Shown piece after piece: positions 1 through 13,769 of a stretch of 64,000 nt of DNA. The DNA is from Tyto alba (lineage: Eukaryota > Chordata > Aves > Strigiformes > Tytonidae). The DNA is taken from the NCBI RefSeq assembly GCF_018691265.1, contig NW_024881272.1, positions 24,417,323 to 24,481,322 on the forward strand, read 5' to 3'. Position numbers and translations under genes: made by a program. Under the pieces are notes generated by a model. That model saw only the letters and a list, made by a program, of their open reading frames with translations. It was not told the DNA's origin and did no database searches. How positions within the stretch are numbered: the stretch's first letter is position 1; every line of letters starts with the position of its first letter.

Positions 1-42
1 GTCCTAACGAATCTCTTAAGGGAGACAATAAAAAAGGCAGGG

Positions 43-106
43 GAAAAAGAAAAACAAAAACAACAACAAACAAACAAACAAAAAAAAAACCCAAACAAAA
101 CAAATC
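43..106. repeat. A-rich (AAAC)n-like simple repeat
   Basis: An A-rich stretch with repeated CAAA and CAACAA units lies in the RNF220 intron at the left edge of the window. It is low-complexity sequence with no coding content. It could be the decayed poly(A) tail of a retroposon, but no retroposon body can be recognised beside it. Confidence 0.7.
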
Positions 107-383
107 TGTTCTTCAAATGTCCGTGTCTTGCGGAAACGTGCTCTGTATGGAGCCGGCAACCCAAGCCCTATTGTGTTCTGTCATGATGTGTTTGGAAGTG
201 TTTAGTAGGACACCTCAAAGAATTCACACTGGGCTTTTCAGGAATTCTTCTTCACCCCAAGTTGGATGTATTAGTTCAAATATTGCCATTTCCTGTGCAG
301 TACCTGTTGTGGGATCCTTTTTGCTCCAAACTCTTAACAATCTTGTGTGCTCAGTGATGCTCACTCTCCATCATCTTTTTCAG

Positions 384-3300
384 AATTACAGAAGACTCTG
401 CAGTGACAACATTTGAAGCGTTAAAGGCTCGTGTCCGTGAGTTAGAAAGGCAGCTTTCCCGTGGGGACCGCTATAAATGTCTCATTTGCATGGTGAGTAG
501 CACTCCACTTGTGGTAATGAATCAGAAATATCTTGGTATCTTTGCTGAGGAGGAGAAGCTTTTCTTCCTTTTGGGGTGGAGTGGGGAAACTCAGCTTTGT
601 CCCTGGACAGCAATTAGTCTTCCAAATGAAGGTGCTAGGTCTTCTTTAGCAATTGAAATTTTTGCATGCATTATATTGTTCCACTGGTATTTGCAGCTGT
701 CCTCCTGTATCAGCCCCAACTTTGGAAGACTTTCAGCCTTTCTATAGAAAACTCCCAGATGCCAGCGTCCTCTTCCTGCACGTGCAGATTTACATACATA
801 GCAGAGGGTAGAATCTGTATTCTAAGACCCACCGTATGATTTGGGAAAAGGAATGTTGCATGAGCATTTAAAAGTTGTAGATGTCCTGCTTGCTCTGTGG
901 TGCTGCTCTGGCCTTCTTAAAGAAGGACAGCAGCTCCCTCTGATGGTCTGAGCCTGCAAAGCTTTGCATCTCCTGTTAGGTTTTTATTCTGCTGATAGCA
1001 GGAGAAAATTCTGCTTGGTGGAGGTCTCCCTCTGAAACTTCAGCTTGATGCATGATGTTCTCTCTCCCGGCTCAACGACTTGTAGGTGTGGGAGTGTAGT
1101 CCCCGTCTCTTGTCCCACAGAAGGACAACAGCTTGCTGCTGATTTCCAGAGGTTTATTAGCAATGATAGAAAATACTCAAGAGAAGACATGTCTGCTGAA
1201 ATAGCAGCAGCATTTTTGAAATGTAGTTAAGCTGTTCCTGCAGAGCTAAGAGTTGTGATAAGGGTTAATCTTACCCTGTCACTGGGGTTTTGTATGATCT
1301 GGTGACCTTTCTGATGAGAATAATGGCAGGTGGCCACAGCAACTTCAGATGCTCTTGCGATAGCTACGCTGAGCCAGGTCACCACTTGAGTGGATGATGG
1401 GCTTCCAGGAGTTCTGGGAAGCCAGAAAAATGGACTGCAGGAGACTTTCTGCATCTACTACACAACTATTACAAAAATACAAACTTGCATATTACACAAG
1501 CTTTTTTTTTTTTTTTTAAAATGCAAAATACAAGGCAATGTTACACGCAAAGAAAGGCATTGTGATGGGGTTGGCAGTGAAGAATCAGTTGATCCCTGAT
1601 GTGGAAATAACCTTGTTTGCTTCTTTTCCTCAGGACTCCTACACAATGCCCCTGACTTCCATTCAGTGCTGGCACGTGCACTGTGAAGAATGCTGGCTGC
1701 GGACTCTGGTGAGGCTCTCGACTACTTTCTTGTTGACTTACAGGCTTTTTTCTCTCTTCTGGGACACTTTATTTTAAATCACCACAGGGAAAAGTGCTTT
1801 TTGCTTTAGTTTAAACAGTCTGAGTGCTGTACATGCAGACTTCTCAAGCCTTGCCATTTAACACCCCACTCTAGTTTTGACTTGAGTTTTATTTGAGTCA
1901 TCGTGACCAAAGTGAAGCCCTGCCCCTTGCTTGCCCCCTGCCCCAGAGTTCTGCTGCCATGGGGACAGCCGTTGCTCATGTAAGAGCTCTGTGCCAAGGA
2001 CAGCCTTGCCTTACAGTAATTTCCTTTGGGGCATCCATGCAGAGAGGTAAAGCTGTGAGAATGGAGGCCAAATCCACTGGGATTTCATGGGATGGGCAGC
2101 TTCTGAGAAACCTAATATTCCCCTGAAGCAAAGGGAATCATCTTCAGGATAGAGGATATGGAAGGGAGCTTTTATGAATATGAATCTATATTTTTCAGAT
2201 TATTTGAAATAGCACTGCGTAGTTTTCAAGCATATGCCATTCTGTTTGGAAGATTGGGGACTATCTTGAACATTGAATAGGTGACCCAGTACAGTAGTAA
2301 TTTATACATGTATTAAAGGACATCAGGTTAAAATTTAAGGTGTTATTAAATAAGGTGTTTTCCTTTCCTGTGTTAAAACTGTGGGCTTTATAATCAACTT
2401 TTAATGTCCCCTGTGCAACTGATTTTCAAGCTTTCATTTTGCTCAGGTTGGGGAATGGAAAATAGTCACTTGTGCTTTCTAGTCTTCCTGTTAGCAAGAT
2501 GATACAGTGTTGGATTGCAAAAAATGTAAGGGAATGCCACTCCTGAAAACTGTTCCTGTAAGGCATTGCAAAATCTACTTTATAGAACACGTTGTGTGCT
2601 TGGAATTACGATTAAGCTGATCGTGCTCCTTTAAAATCCTGCCTTTTAAAAGTCTTGTCCAAGAAAAGTTACCAGGATGGTGAAGTGCCTGTGGGCTTGA
2701 GTACTAATAGCAACTCAATAACTTGGCTATCCCTCAGGCTGTATTTTATAGCTCTTCAGCTACACCCCGTCACTATTTAGATTATACAAGCTTTTGTAAA
2801 CATTTTAGCAGCATGTTATAAAAGACACATATGTGGGTAACATAGCTGTGAGGTGTTTGGATGAATGTGTGCTCTGCCACCTTTGCTAAGTGAAGAGTAA
2901 TCTTGTCCTTCAGCAGTCCTACAAGCAGAGGACAAAACACTAATTTCTTTTTCATTTTCTTCACTCGGAAGTCTTTGTCCTCTCGTCTTCCCAGCAGCTT
3001 CAAGTTATCTGCTGTATCCGTGGCACCGATTTCAGGCTGTTCTTAGGCTCAGCAGCAACTTAGTTCAACTTCAGTCAGGCCCTTGTGTTTGATGTGCAGC
3101 GGTCACGGCTGCTCATGAGATCGGGGCAAGCCCACTCCAGGTGCCCCGGGGTTACCATTTACCCTTGCTGAAGGGGAGCCATTTCCCCACTAGAATTCCG
3201 TGAGGAAGGTGGGGGGGAAGGAGCTGCCCATGTGCTATCCACACGTCTCTTCTGCCGACCAAGCAGGCGGAATGGGAATAGGCCAGCAAGACATCATGTT

Positions 3301-6300
3301 AGGACTTGGCACTTGCAGAGGGGAAGCAATTAATAAGTGGCTACTCATGTGTTACCCAGTCCTAGCCTCTCCCTGCAGCCCCCAATTTATTAAACCAGGC
3401 CTTTTCACAAGGCATGCTTGCACTCCCTCTCCTGTCTCAAAAAAAAATCTCCCAGCCTGTGTTCGCATGTTTCTAATGTAACCATTAAAATGTAGCCCGA
3501 AGACAGCAATAAAAACCCTGGAACGCCTTGGTGCTTTTGTGTCTTGATCAAAGTCAATGTGTGTAATCTCGTTAAGACTGCCCTCCTTCCCCCCTCCTTT
3601 TTTATGAATTTAATGGCATACAGCAGCTGGGCTCAGTGTTTAATGCTCACCAACCTGCATTGTTCTAATTAAGGTATCTCCTTTTATTTCGGGCACAAAA
3701 GAGACTCTTGTTTTTTTTAACAAGCGAGGAGCTGTGGGATAGTGTGTGTAATAATCGCTGCTGTTACCTTTCCCTGGGTATAAAGCTGGCTCCCCAGCGG
3801 GGGCGGGAGGAGGGAGCCTGCGCGTGCAGCACACATGGAAAGACTTGACTGGGGGAGAGGGGCAACATTTTTCTTCTGTTGTGCAATAAACAATTTGTTG
3901 GAGTTAATAGGAGTTGGGGCGGGCGGGTTGTGTCGGGCTTCCGGCCCCGTTTGAACATTCTGGAGATCTGCCATCCCTGCTGGTGAAAAGTCCTCTTTCC
4001 CCTGTGCGCCTGTGGTTTATATGCCCAGCCGAGATCTAATATTAAATTAGAGTGTGAGTATGTCTGAGAGAGAGGGAGGGAGGACCATGTATTGAACAGG
4101 GCCCTGGAACTGAAGGCTCAGAGTGCCTGGGAGCATTTCTAAACCTCTGCAGGGTATTGAAGAGTGGGTGAAATTTGATGCTTGCGTCTGTCTATGGACC
4201 AAAAGAGGTGAAGTGGTTTTTAAAAGGTTTAAGGTTTAAACATTTTCTGGGATACGATGCTACAATGATCTGAGCATCTCTAGTATCCTCTGACTTCCAT
4301 CATATCTAGGGCACCGATGAGGACTGAATCTTTAAAGCACTTAGACTTTCTGAAAATACAGTTTTTGGACTTTTGACTCTTAATGTCTGGTTCTAAATTA
4401 TGACTGTTCTGTTGCTAAGGCAGAGGGGGAGACATTTTTAACCACCAACTCCACAAATGGTTGCTGGCTCTCTAGCTTAGGTACTGTTATACTAGAGCTC
4501 AGTGCATCAAACTGGCTCCAAGCTCTGGGGATGAAACATTCACCAGAGCAGACTCCATCTCTGTCTCCTGTTGCTGTGTTGGATTAATGCGAAGGAAGGG
4601 CTGGAGTCACAAAAAGGGACCGTGGAGATGTCTTAAGAGAACCGAGATAATGGTGCTTGCTGAGTTAGCCAGTGCCTCTGTGCCAAGAGAAGCTGCTTGG
4701 TTAGACAGTACTCCTTAGGGTGGCCATGGAGAAAGGGAGGAACCGTCCCTTCACCAAGCATCAGGACATGATGAGTTGAGTGGTTTTTCTCTCCTTCCAC
4801 TTGCTCTGTCAGCAGAACCAGCTCTGCCTGAGAGCTGCAGTCCTGGGGCCACAGGCTAAAGGTGTGCTGTGCCCTGCGTGTGCTGTGGGCAGCGCTGGGG
4901 TTGTGGGCACAACAGAAATGGAGACGGGGAGAGGGGTACAAGAACATATTGCTTGATGCCATGTGATCATGCCTTGGTTCCCAGGAAATCATATTAGCTG
5001 TTTTGTCAGCTGGGTTTGTCTGCTGATTTTGTATTGCTGTGTCAGACCACACTGATGAGCTTGATACTCCCTGCTTGCTGGGGCACACAACACAGTGACG
5101 TTATTTTTCATTCCTCCATCCTGCACGCAGACAGCTAGTTGATATCTTCAAGTTACGCAGAAACTGGGACAGAAGCCTGGAGTGACTTCCCTGTGATCCC
5201 TTTTAGAAACCCCTGAGAGCACATGCAGGCTCTTCAAAGACAGGGGAGGAAATGGTGTTGCAGGAGGGAGGCTTAGCTTGGGCAGCAGGAGGTGAGTTCG
5301 TTTCCCTGAATGTCGACCGTCCTCAGCTCGTTGTTGGACTGCAGCCCTGAGTCGCTGGGTGATAGGGGATGAATCTCCCTCTGGAAGAGGTTTGTCTGCC
5401 CCTTCTCTGTCCTTCCCCATTAACCAACGGGGACCTTACAGCTACTGGTGGGTGAGATTCATATTTTCCTTCACTGGGAAGAGTGCCCTGACGGTAGGGA
5501 TTGGCAGTGCTTTGCTGAGGTTTGGAGCTTCCATCCTCGGTGGTTTGTGAGAGCAGGTTTGATGTGTGTCTGTCAGCAGTAATTCGGGTTGAGGTGATCT
5601 TGCTGGGGGCGTGGGTCGGTGACTTCTTGAGATCTCTCCAAGCTGTAGTTCTGTGATCTCCCAAACCCTGGTGTCCTTCCTTACAAAGTAAATGGAGTTA
5701 AAAGCTAAGTCAGGCTGTTTGCCAGGGATGGAGCCATTGGTGGGTGCAGGCACGCAGGAGCTGACAGAGAGCAGGTTTATTTGGGCAAATGCAGTTTGCT
5801 GAGTTTCCCCCCATCACCTGTACAGCCAGATCCAGCATTTCCTATGTTTATTTGCTGACCCCAGGCTTGTGCTTGCCTGTCTTGGGCTTATCTGAAAATT
5901 ACTACCGCAAGAGCAGGAAAAAATTGCTTCTAAAAAGCCTTTTTCGTCACAGAATATTCTTCCAGGGGGATCCATCGATAGATATGTATGCTCAGCAGTT
6001 GACACATTTATATCTTTGGTACATTACACTACTACATTCTTAGCCTTGATGCTTTTTCTAGGATCTAATACTGTATATCCCATTCAGGGTGGAGCATTTT
6101 TGTAAGAAACAGCGCAGATATAGAGCAATCCTTCTGGGTGATTCCTTAGTGCTTCCAGCAACGTAGGGACCTCCTGAGTCAGCAGCTGCATGGCAGATGC
6201 TGTGCTTGATCCTTCATGATGTTCCTATCTGCCATGAGGTTCTCTGGTTATTTATTACCATATTTCAGTTTTGGCCTCCAGCAACATGTAGGGGCGAGCT

Positions 6301-9300
6301 CCACCCTTTGAGGAGGCTTTGTGAAAAAAGTTGCTCTCCTGATTGCTTTAACTCCATTTACCTGACAACTGGGGGTACCCCACAACAGCAGTGGTGAAGG
6401 GCTGCTCCTCTGGGAATTAGCATTTGCAGAGAAGCAGCTGTCACTTCACGTGGAGACGTGGGCGGGAGACGGGGCTGTCACCTTGTTTGAGAATTGGATC
6501 TTGGAGTTTGATTCTTCTCCTGGCAGAAGCTGGCTCTTGGGTTTGGATCTCTTCTGTCACGTCTCTACTTTGGTTTTCCTTCCTATACAGCAGGCAAGCT
6601 TTGAGCCCAGGTTTGATGGTGGCACTGCGTAGGCAAAGTTGCTCTGTGTGTGTGTGTGTCTCTCTATTCTCTCTGCCTGGTAGCATATTCTGGTTGGAAA
6701 TTGCCCATTTTTAGACCCACAGGACAGCAGGAAGTGCCTAAATCCTTCCTTTTGAGTTTTTTTGCTTTAGCCAATTTATAGCAGACGTCACGCCATTTTT
6801 TTTTTTTTAAGAGGCAACTTTAAGACAAAATACTCCAATCCTTCCTGGCACCATGTAAGCCCTAACGACTTCTCAACATCTCGGCTCTCGTTAGTGTATT
6901 TTTCAAACTACTACCCCAAGTGATTAGCTTGTATTGTGGATCAATTACTTGCCAAATTTTAATTAAGAAAGGAGGAGAAAAAATAAACTCCATCCTGGTT
7001 CCAGCCCCTTTTCTTTGCTTTGTAACAGCCCTGGAGCAAACTTCTTGCAGCAGAGTTTTATAAACCCCTCAAAACTGGGGTTTATAATGGAAAAGCTGAG
7101 GTGGCCTTTACTCTAGCACACGCAGCTATAACACATCAAGGCTTTTCCATGAAGCTATGATGAAAGGAGCAGAAGGACCTGGAAAAAAAAGAAAGAAAGA
7201 AATGGCCGACAGGTGGGACTTATTATTCCACAGCATTTTTATTTCAAGGGAAAAGTTTAGTAACCCCAGCTGGCAGGTGAGCAGTGGGGGAGCAAATGCT
7301 TTTTCATTGTGCCTGTGCCAGCATGTGTGTGTGTACAAGCTTATGTGCCTCTCTACAAGAGAGGAGAGCTTAAATGCTAATGCCAATAAATGTTGTACAC
7401 CTACACTGAAAAGTCAGATGTAAGGAACAAGGTTCTATGCAATTTCAATCTAAAAAGAAAAAATCAGGACTTAGTTCTGAATGTAACATACATGCTTATG
7501 TGTGCAGAGGATGACAGTTTTATTTAAAAAAAAATAAAATAAAAAGGCTTCCCCAAGGGTCCAAAGTCATTATTTTTGCTTGAACTGTTTAATACCAAGC
7601 ATAAGCACTAGAGAGACCCAGAGACCTGGGCCTGCCGTGCCACGTCTCCAGGATGCCGTTGTCCCCTCCAATGTACCCGGGCTTCAGAGCCCACGACGAG
7701 CTGTCCTCCCCACGTGCAGGTGAAGCAACATCCACCACTGCCCTAATTCAATCTGCGATCATGTAGCTTTTGCAGAAAATGGGTCAAGCTACATGTGATC
7801 GAGTTCTGCCTTCTGGCGTGGTCAAAAACTTGGCCCTGGCTGCCCACGAGCAGCTCTCAGCCTTAGGTGGGGAGAGTGGATCCCCCTAAAGCCATCAGCA
7901 TGTGGTACAGGAAGCAAATGTCCGGGACAGAGATCCTGGGGACTGGCAGAATAAATCCCATGCATCTTCCCTTGCCCTGTGGTGTGAAGGAATTGCATAC
8001 CGGACCTTGCTTTGCCACGGAAGAGGGAAGCAAAGCTGCAGTCAGTTTAGTCAGGCTTGTTCTGCCATCCTGTGGGCTGAGTGCAGAGGATTTGTGCTTA
8101 TAGCGAGCAGCTGCGCAGCCCCAGGAGATGCTCGGGCTACTTGGTTGGATGCTTTGCTGCCCCTTGCCAATAAGCTGGGCATATCTTGGGAAGGAGAGCA
8201 CAGGCACAGACTTGTGCTGTAGCCACATCTGCAATGCCTTAAAGTCCCCATGCACGCTTACTGCTGCTTGTCAGGGCATACAGGAAAGCTCAAATGGGGG
8301 CAGCTGCCAACTGCTGCCCCTTTGACAACGTACTGTGAATTAATTCCTCAGCACCTCCCTGTCACTTCCCCTGGGACCCTCCAGCCACACAGGTGATGCC
8401 AAGAGGCCAGCCAGATGCAGCAGGCACTTCTGAGGACAGGAGGACTGCATGGCGGTGCAGGCCTGAGCAGGCACTCAGTTGAACCAGGCTGTTTCGTGGC
8501 ATTTGCATTCAGATTAGCGAGCCCCTCCTTGGCAGTGCTGATATGTAGCCCAAAATGGCTTTTCAAGGTGGCAGAAAGGGCAGATGTTTAGATTTGTCTC
8601 TCCTATCTGTTGTAGCTGCTGCAGGAAGTTTTTACTGGGACATGCAGGTTAGAGCGTACCCTTTTCTGATGCTGGAGATCTAAAGCTCTGGTATTGAGCA
8701 CAAGCAAAGGGGTGTGTTATATAAACAGGCTCTGCTACCAGTGCAGTCAGTCTTTGATTTCCTCAGGGTTTTAAGCCTTTTCTTCCAGTTGTGGTTTGTG
8801 CTTGCTCTTCCCAGGATCCAGCATGCCAAGTCCATGCAGTGAAGGCTGGTGCACGGGGCTCCCCGATGCATTACACAGACACAGTGAGAGACAGTCCCTG
8901 CCCCAGAACGCTGAAAAATCTAAACAGATACAACAGTTAGAGAGGGGATGAGATAGGTCCCAGACAGCTAGAGCAATGTGACCACAGGCATCAGCACCAG
9001 AGCTAGGTGCACCATCCAGACCACCAGTGCTCTGTCACTCACCCTGAGAGTGATGTCCAAGGTGTCTTGGGCATCCATTATGTGTTTCATTCGACTCTAG
9101 TTCAACAGGACTTTGTGTGTAGCTGTTTTAGGTCTCAGATGCAACTGCCAGTGGTTCCCACATGTGTCAGAGCAGCAGCTCGGCTGCTAGCGGCAAGGGG
9201 TATCACATGGGAGCCTGGTTGCTCAGAATTCCAAAGCTCGGGGAACAGTGAGTGTGTGAAGTCCGTGTCTGCCAGGAATAACATGCACTGGGATCAGGGA

Positions 9301-10951
9301 GGAGGCTGCTTCACGGTTGGGCTGCAGGGACTTTTCGATAGTACTCAATACTGCAGAGCAAACAAGACTTGCGCTTCTTTGGAGCTGCATCCTTGTGAAT
9401 TACTTGCACCCGTGTAAATTTTCTGTACCTGGGACTCTCTCCTCCAGATCCTTCTTAGTCCAGGGAGCTTCCAGGGGGAGAAAGGCCCTGTCCTGTCTCT
9501 GCAGGTGGTGTCACAGAGCAGAGAGGATCTTTCCTAAGGATGCTTGCCTTTTGTAACCGGCAGTGCCAGCTCCTCTGCTAGTGATGTACCCAAATGCAGG
9601 TAGCAGTACCGAAGCAGCGTGGCAGGTCACGGTCCTGCCCCGCCACTCGGCCCGCTTGCTGCAAGCTGCCACGCTCACTGCTGCAGGCACTGAAAGAAAC
9701 CCTGCTGAGGGAAAGCAGCGACATCGCTGCGTGGCTTCGGGTCCGCCAGCAAGCCCTGCGCAAGCCGGCAGGCTCCCACATGGCACGTTGCATCCCTGTC
9801 AGCTCGCTTGTCACACCGAGCGCTGGGCGTTAGCAGCTGGAAGGGCCTGTGACAGCAGCGAGCAGACCTCGGTGTGCTCAGACAGAGCCTGTGCTCAGTT
9901 CTGTGTGGCGGGAGGTCGCGTTGAGGCTGCGGTCGGTGTGGAAAGCCAGGGCGCCCCAATTTCCTGCACGGCCGGTGCTGTAGACGGGAGGCTGCCTCGC
10001 AGCAGAGCCGTCTTTCTGTCATTTTTCCCATCAACTGTCTGTCACATCTGCCAATCTAATGATGACCGGCTTAGGTTGACCCCGATTCCGAGGCTTATTA
10101 ACACCCCCTTGCTGTCAGGCTCAGTGACAGATGGCACATCAGCCCTTGTTTTATTTCCTGTAGCGTTCCTGTCAGCCGCCCGTTACCTCGCCCCAGCTCC
10201 CATCACAGTTTGCTGGTTTCAGTTCACCTTGGCAGAAGAGACTTGCCTCGGCAGCATCTCTGCGAGCTGAGGGGGGACAGGACGGGGATTTCCTTTATGC
10301 CAGCAGCTCTGGGGCTTTTTGCAGTGTGGCCAAACCAGTCCCCCAACACGCTGCCCTGAAAAGGAAGGTCTGACCCCACCATGAACCAGTTTGGTCATCC
10401 CAGGTGAAAACTGCAACTCGTTCCAGCTGGGTTGGTTTTGTGCAGGCTCAGTGGCCTGAACTGGCTCCTCGAGGGCTGCAGGTGAGCGAGGGGAGCAGAA
10501 AGGAGCAGACCTGCCTGTGACAGCACAGCAGAACTGGGGCCTCGGGCCAGTCCATCTGCAGAGACTCCTCTCCCCGGAGCTGCTGAGTTTGGTGACACGC
10601 CTCGGTCCTGGGTTTCAGCCTCCTGCAGAGCTCCTGCCTGCCCGTCTGCCTCATGACAGGGACTGGAGTGGGATGAGGGGCTTGCAGGGCAGGCAAGAAA
10701 GGCGTTGGGGCTCCCCCCTTCTCCCAGCTTGTGCCTGCTGTTGTGCCTGGAGGGGAAGGGGGTAGCCTTGCTGCCACAGCTCCTGTGCTGCTCCCCCTGA
10801 GATCCCAGGCCAAGGACAGGGTCCTGCGGGTTGTCCTCCTTCACTCTCTCACACTGTTCGTCTCGTCTGCCGGTTGCAGGGTGCCAAGAAGCTCTGTCCC
10901 CAGTGTAACACCATCACGTCTCCCGGAGACCTTCGGCGCATCTACTTATGA
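384..10951 (+). CDS. RNF220: RNF220 E3 ubiquitin ligase, C-terminal three coding exons (partial)
   Basis: This is the 3' end of RNF220, a RING-type E3 ubiquitin ligase known from the family to act on Sin3B, in Wnt/beta-catenin signalling and in neural patterning. Three exons are visible: 384-492, 1634-1708 and 10880-10951, all with GT/AG borders (donors gtgagt and gtgagg). Joined, they encode the last 85 or so residues. First comes a charged helix containing TFEALKARVRELERQL, probably coiled coil. A C3HC4 RING follows: CLIC, then QCWHVHCEEC, then CPQC. The protein ends at RIYL and a TGA at 10949-10951. RING ligands fall on all three exons. The first exon starts in phase (one base, then ATT), so the rest of the gene lies to the left of the window. 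The 9.2 kb last intron is the longest in the visible part. I recognised the gene from its C terminus and neighbours and am very confident. Confidence 0.95.
493..1633 (+). other. RNF220 intron between the coiled-coil and RING exons
   Basis: The intron lies between the exons ending at 492 and starting at 1634. It contains a T-run of about 17 at 1502-1518 and no gene, RNA or recognisable mobile element. Short ORFs here are chance. Confidence 0.75.
3480..3730. promoter_or_regulatory. Candidate conserved noncoding element in RNF220 intron
   Basis: An AT-rich, non-repetitive block contains a TCF/LEF-like core (TGATCAAAG near 3546), homeodomain-type cores (TCTAATTAAGG near 3664) and several TTAAT cores. 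It stands out from the GC-richer flank and has no coding potential. That it is an enhancer is inference; RNF220 is a developmental gene whose introns could plausibly carry such elements. Confidence 0.3.
6745..7000. promoter_or_regulatory. Candidate conserved noncoding element in RNF220 intron
   Basis: An AT-rich block contains a CRE-like GACGTCACG near 6785, GATCAATTACTT near 6939 and AATTTTAATTAAG near 6956. The dense homeodomain-type ATTA/TAAT sites and the absence of repeats suggest a conserved enhancer-like element. Conservation cannot be measured here. Confidence 0.3.
10020..10150. promoter_or_regulatory. Candidate regulatory element with clustered MEIS/TGIF-type sites
   Basis: Within 130 bp the TGACAG/CTGTCA core occurs repeatedly (near 10035-10044, 10112 and 10126-10131) around a CTAATGATGACC stretch. 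This density of TALE-homeodomain cores is suggestive of a regulatory element. It lies about 750 bp upstream of the RNF220 terminal exon. Confidence 0.25.
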
Positions 10952-12968
10952 AGGACCCAGCGGGAGGGCGGGACCCAGCTACTCGGCTCAGCTCATCACA
11001 CCAAGGGGGAGAAGAACGACAGCAACAACAACAACAGCAACAACAAAAAAAAGACGTTTTAAAATTTAAAGGAAACAAACAAAAAAAACACAGAGACTCC
11101 AGACATGGACTCGAGGATACAGGAGCAGTGGGGAGCCTCAGGTCCCGCATGTTGAGACCTCCTTCAGCATCTGCAGCGGGCAAAACCAAACCCTTTGTTG
11201 TGAAGCCCCCTTTTTTAAAACCAGTATTCCCCATCCACCCGTTCCCTGGAGCTGGCTTTGCATCGCGGATGGCTCATGAGCCCTCCTTTGGACTGTGTTG
11301 TTGACCACTCTGCCCCCAGGAGACTGGGGAAGGGACCCTTGACAGAAAGATGTTAAATAACCTGTAACTTGTGTTCTTTGTTCAGTTTTTTTGTTTTGTT
11401 TTTATTTTGGTTTGGTTTTTGGTTTGGTTCTGTTTTGGTTTTTTGTGGTGTTCTAGTGATAAAAAAAGGTTTAAAGAAAAAAAAAAAAAAACACACCCAG
11501 GCAGAAATGAAGCACATGTAATATAGATTATATATGTTTACAATGTTGTGTATAAATGGGATAGACTCAAACATTACATACTAATAAGTTTCCCTTTCTT
11601 TTTTTTGGGTTGTATTTTTTTTAAAGAAGAAAAAAAATGAACAGAGAACATTAAACCCATATTTTTCTTGGTTCAGCAAAGTTTTGGCATTAAAGTCATT
11701 AGTTTAAAAAAAGTATATATATACATATATATAATATAAATGGTTTAATGTTCTGTGGTGTATATTTCCTCATTCAGATATGAAGTTAACAGCTTTTAGT
11801 AATGGCTGTAGCATTGCCCATAACTTACAGAACTTATGGGGAGTAGAGGAGGTGGATTTTTGTCATTAGTTGTAGCTAATGGGGCTATTTATAATAGAAT
11901 CGTTATCCCCGGAAAGACACGGCTTTTAACTCCTCGCCGGGGGACCAGGCAGGGCGGGGGGGGGGGATCTGGCTCAGCCCCCTTTGCCTTTCCCAGCCGG
12001 GGAAGGGGCAAACGGTGCGGAGCTGGGGGGGAGGCAGCCTGGCAGAGCGCTGCCCCCCGGCCCGGCCGGGGCCGCCTGCTCGAGGGTCTGCCCGGCCCCC
12101 TCCTGCCTGCTCCAGGGCCGGAGCCCCGGCCCCTGCCTGGCTTTGCTTCCCCCTCCTCCGGCAGCATTTGCTGGCTGAGGATGCCCGAGCTGCTCCGGGT
12201 GCCCGGCGCTGCGGCAGGGCGGCGGGGACGGGACGGCCCTGCTGCGGCGCCTTTGCCCGGAGGGGCCCGGCCGGTTCCTGCGTGGTGCTGCCCGGCAGAG
12301 ACACCCCGGCCCTGCCCGGCGCCCGCTCTCCCGGAGCCTGCGTTTTGCAAAAGAGGTTTTGGCACTAGGGCAGAGCGCCGACCCCGTCTCATCCCCAGGG
12401 CTTGCCCGCCGGTGGAGCGGGCAGAGGTGCTTCCAGCCGGAGCCAGAGGTTCCCCGCAGCCCCGGCTTCTTCCACGCAGTCCCTCGTGCTAGGCCCTGTC
12501 TCCCATATCCTCAGCCTTAACCAAAGCTGCCGTCTGGCCTGGACCTTTTGTCGATTTTTCTTTTATTTTCAGGACCCAAGAAGCAGATACTGATCCATTT
12601 CCCGAGGTGAACGCATGCCCCGTGTGCTGACTTGCCCCAGCTCCCCCGGCCGCCGTGGGGTGCCGGCTCCCTGAAGCCAGAAGACAGGGAGATGGGGAAG
12701 CTCATCTCCCCCTGCTCCTGCAGGATCTTTCCAAGCAGTTCCCACCTGGCAGCACAACGTGGTTGGGGCATTTTAAGATAGTCTGAAAACAGCAGTGGTT
12801 GAGGGGTTTGGAGCCGGGACCCCAGTGTTCCTGGGCTGCTGGGGTGTTGCTGGAGGAAAGGGCTGGGGAGGCAGGATGGGTGTGCCGGTCCCATCACCAC
12901 TGCTCTGCCCTGAGCGTGATGCTGTCCTTGGTGTCTCCCGAGTGATTCCAGAAGGATCCTGCTGCACC

Positions 12969-12997
<29 letters not shown>
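12969..12997. repeat. poly(A) run
   Basis: A run of about 29 A residues lies inside the RNF220 3'UTR. It is simple sequence and length-unstable in sequencing. Confidence 0.9.
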
Positions 12998-13000
<3 letters not shown>

Positions 13001-13763
13001 GAAGGAGTTGTATTTTACAAGCGTCTTGGCAAAAAAATGACAATTCCTAATTGAGAGTTTCCCAGGTCTCCAAGCTCACAGCAGTGTGGTGGCTTCTGAG
13101 ACCAGAGAGCGGCAGCTCCCCTGCTCAAGGGTGCATCCCTGCAGAGCCCCCGGGGACCAGCAGAAGCCGAGGTACCCCGGGAGGGTCCTGCCTCCCCGGG
13201 GAGGCTGTGGGCAGGGGAAGGGGCTGCAGCGGTGGGCGGTCACTGGTGGGCAACCCTTCAGGCAGGGGAAGGGCAGGCACGCAGAACTCGGGTCTGGATT
13301 TGTAAAGGGGGAAAAATTGAGGGGCAGGGAGGTGGGGGGGATGGCTGGCTGGGCTGTGAGTGCCACCCAGCCAGGGCTGCAGTGCCTGGGTGCCGGCACT
13401 GAGGGCTCAGAGATGGATTTGGAGGGGGAACAGTGGGTGAGTGTGAGAGGCAGCCGGGAAGGGGAGAAGGCAGGACACCCCACCCCAGCCCTTCCCTGGA
13501 AATAGGCCCCAGGAGGGAGCCAGACTTTCTGGCGGGTGTTGTGGACCAGCTGTGTACTCTATGTACGTATGTGTAAAACCATATGTAACTAGTCATTGGT
13601 TCTTTGTTTTGGGGGTTATTTTTTGTTTATTTTTTTTTTTGTTTTAATTGTAAAGCCATCCCCTATTTTCAAGGGGGGGGCGCTGCAGGGGGAAGGCTGG
13701 GGAGAGAGGCATCCCGGTTTGTAACAGGCATCCGCCACTTCCCTCTTCTGTAATAAGTTTAAA

Positions 13764-13769
<6 letters not shown>

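Larger units (their letters stand above)
1709..10879 (+). other. RNF220 last intron, 9.2 kb, no gene recognised
   Basis: This intron separates the middle RING exon from the terminal exon. It contains no recognisable exon or transposon. Several AT-rich, homeobox-site-like stretches (listed separately) look like conserved noncoding elements, and there is a short (TG)n run at 6645-6660. The 235-codon ORF at 9563-10270 lacks any family signature and overlaps open frames on the other strand, so I treat it as chance in GC-rich DNA. Confidence 0.7.

Noticed and set aside
9563..10270. 235-codon ORF in the last RNF220 intron
   Set aside because: No recognisable domain, competing open frames on the other strand, and a position inside an intron of a known gene with no splice evidence.
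11836..12492. 218-codon ORF after RNF220
   Set aside because: It lies in a GC-rich part of the 3'UTR, is Pro/Arg/Ala-rich and is open on both strands.
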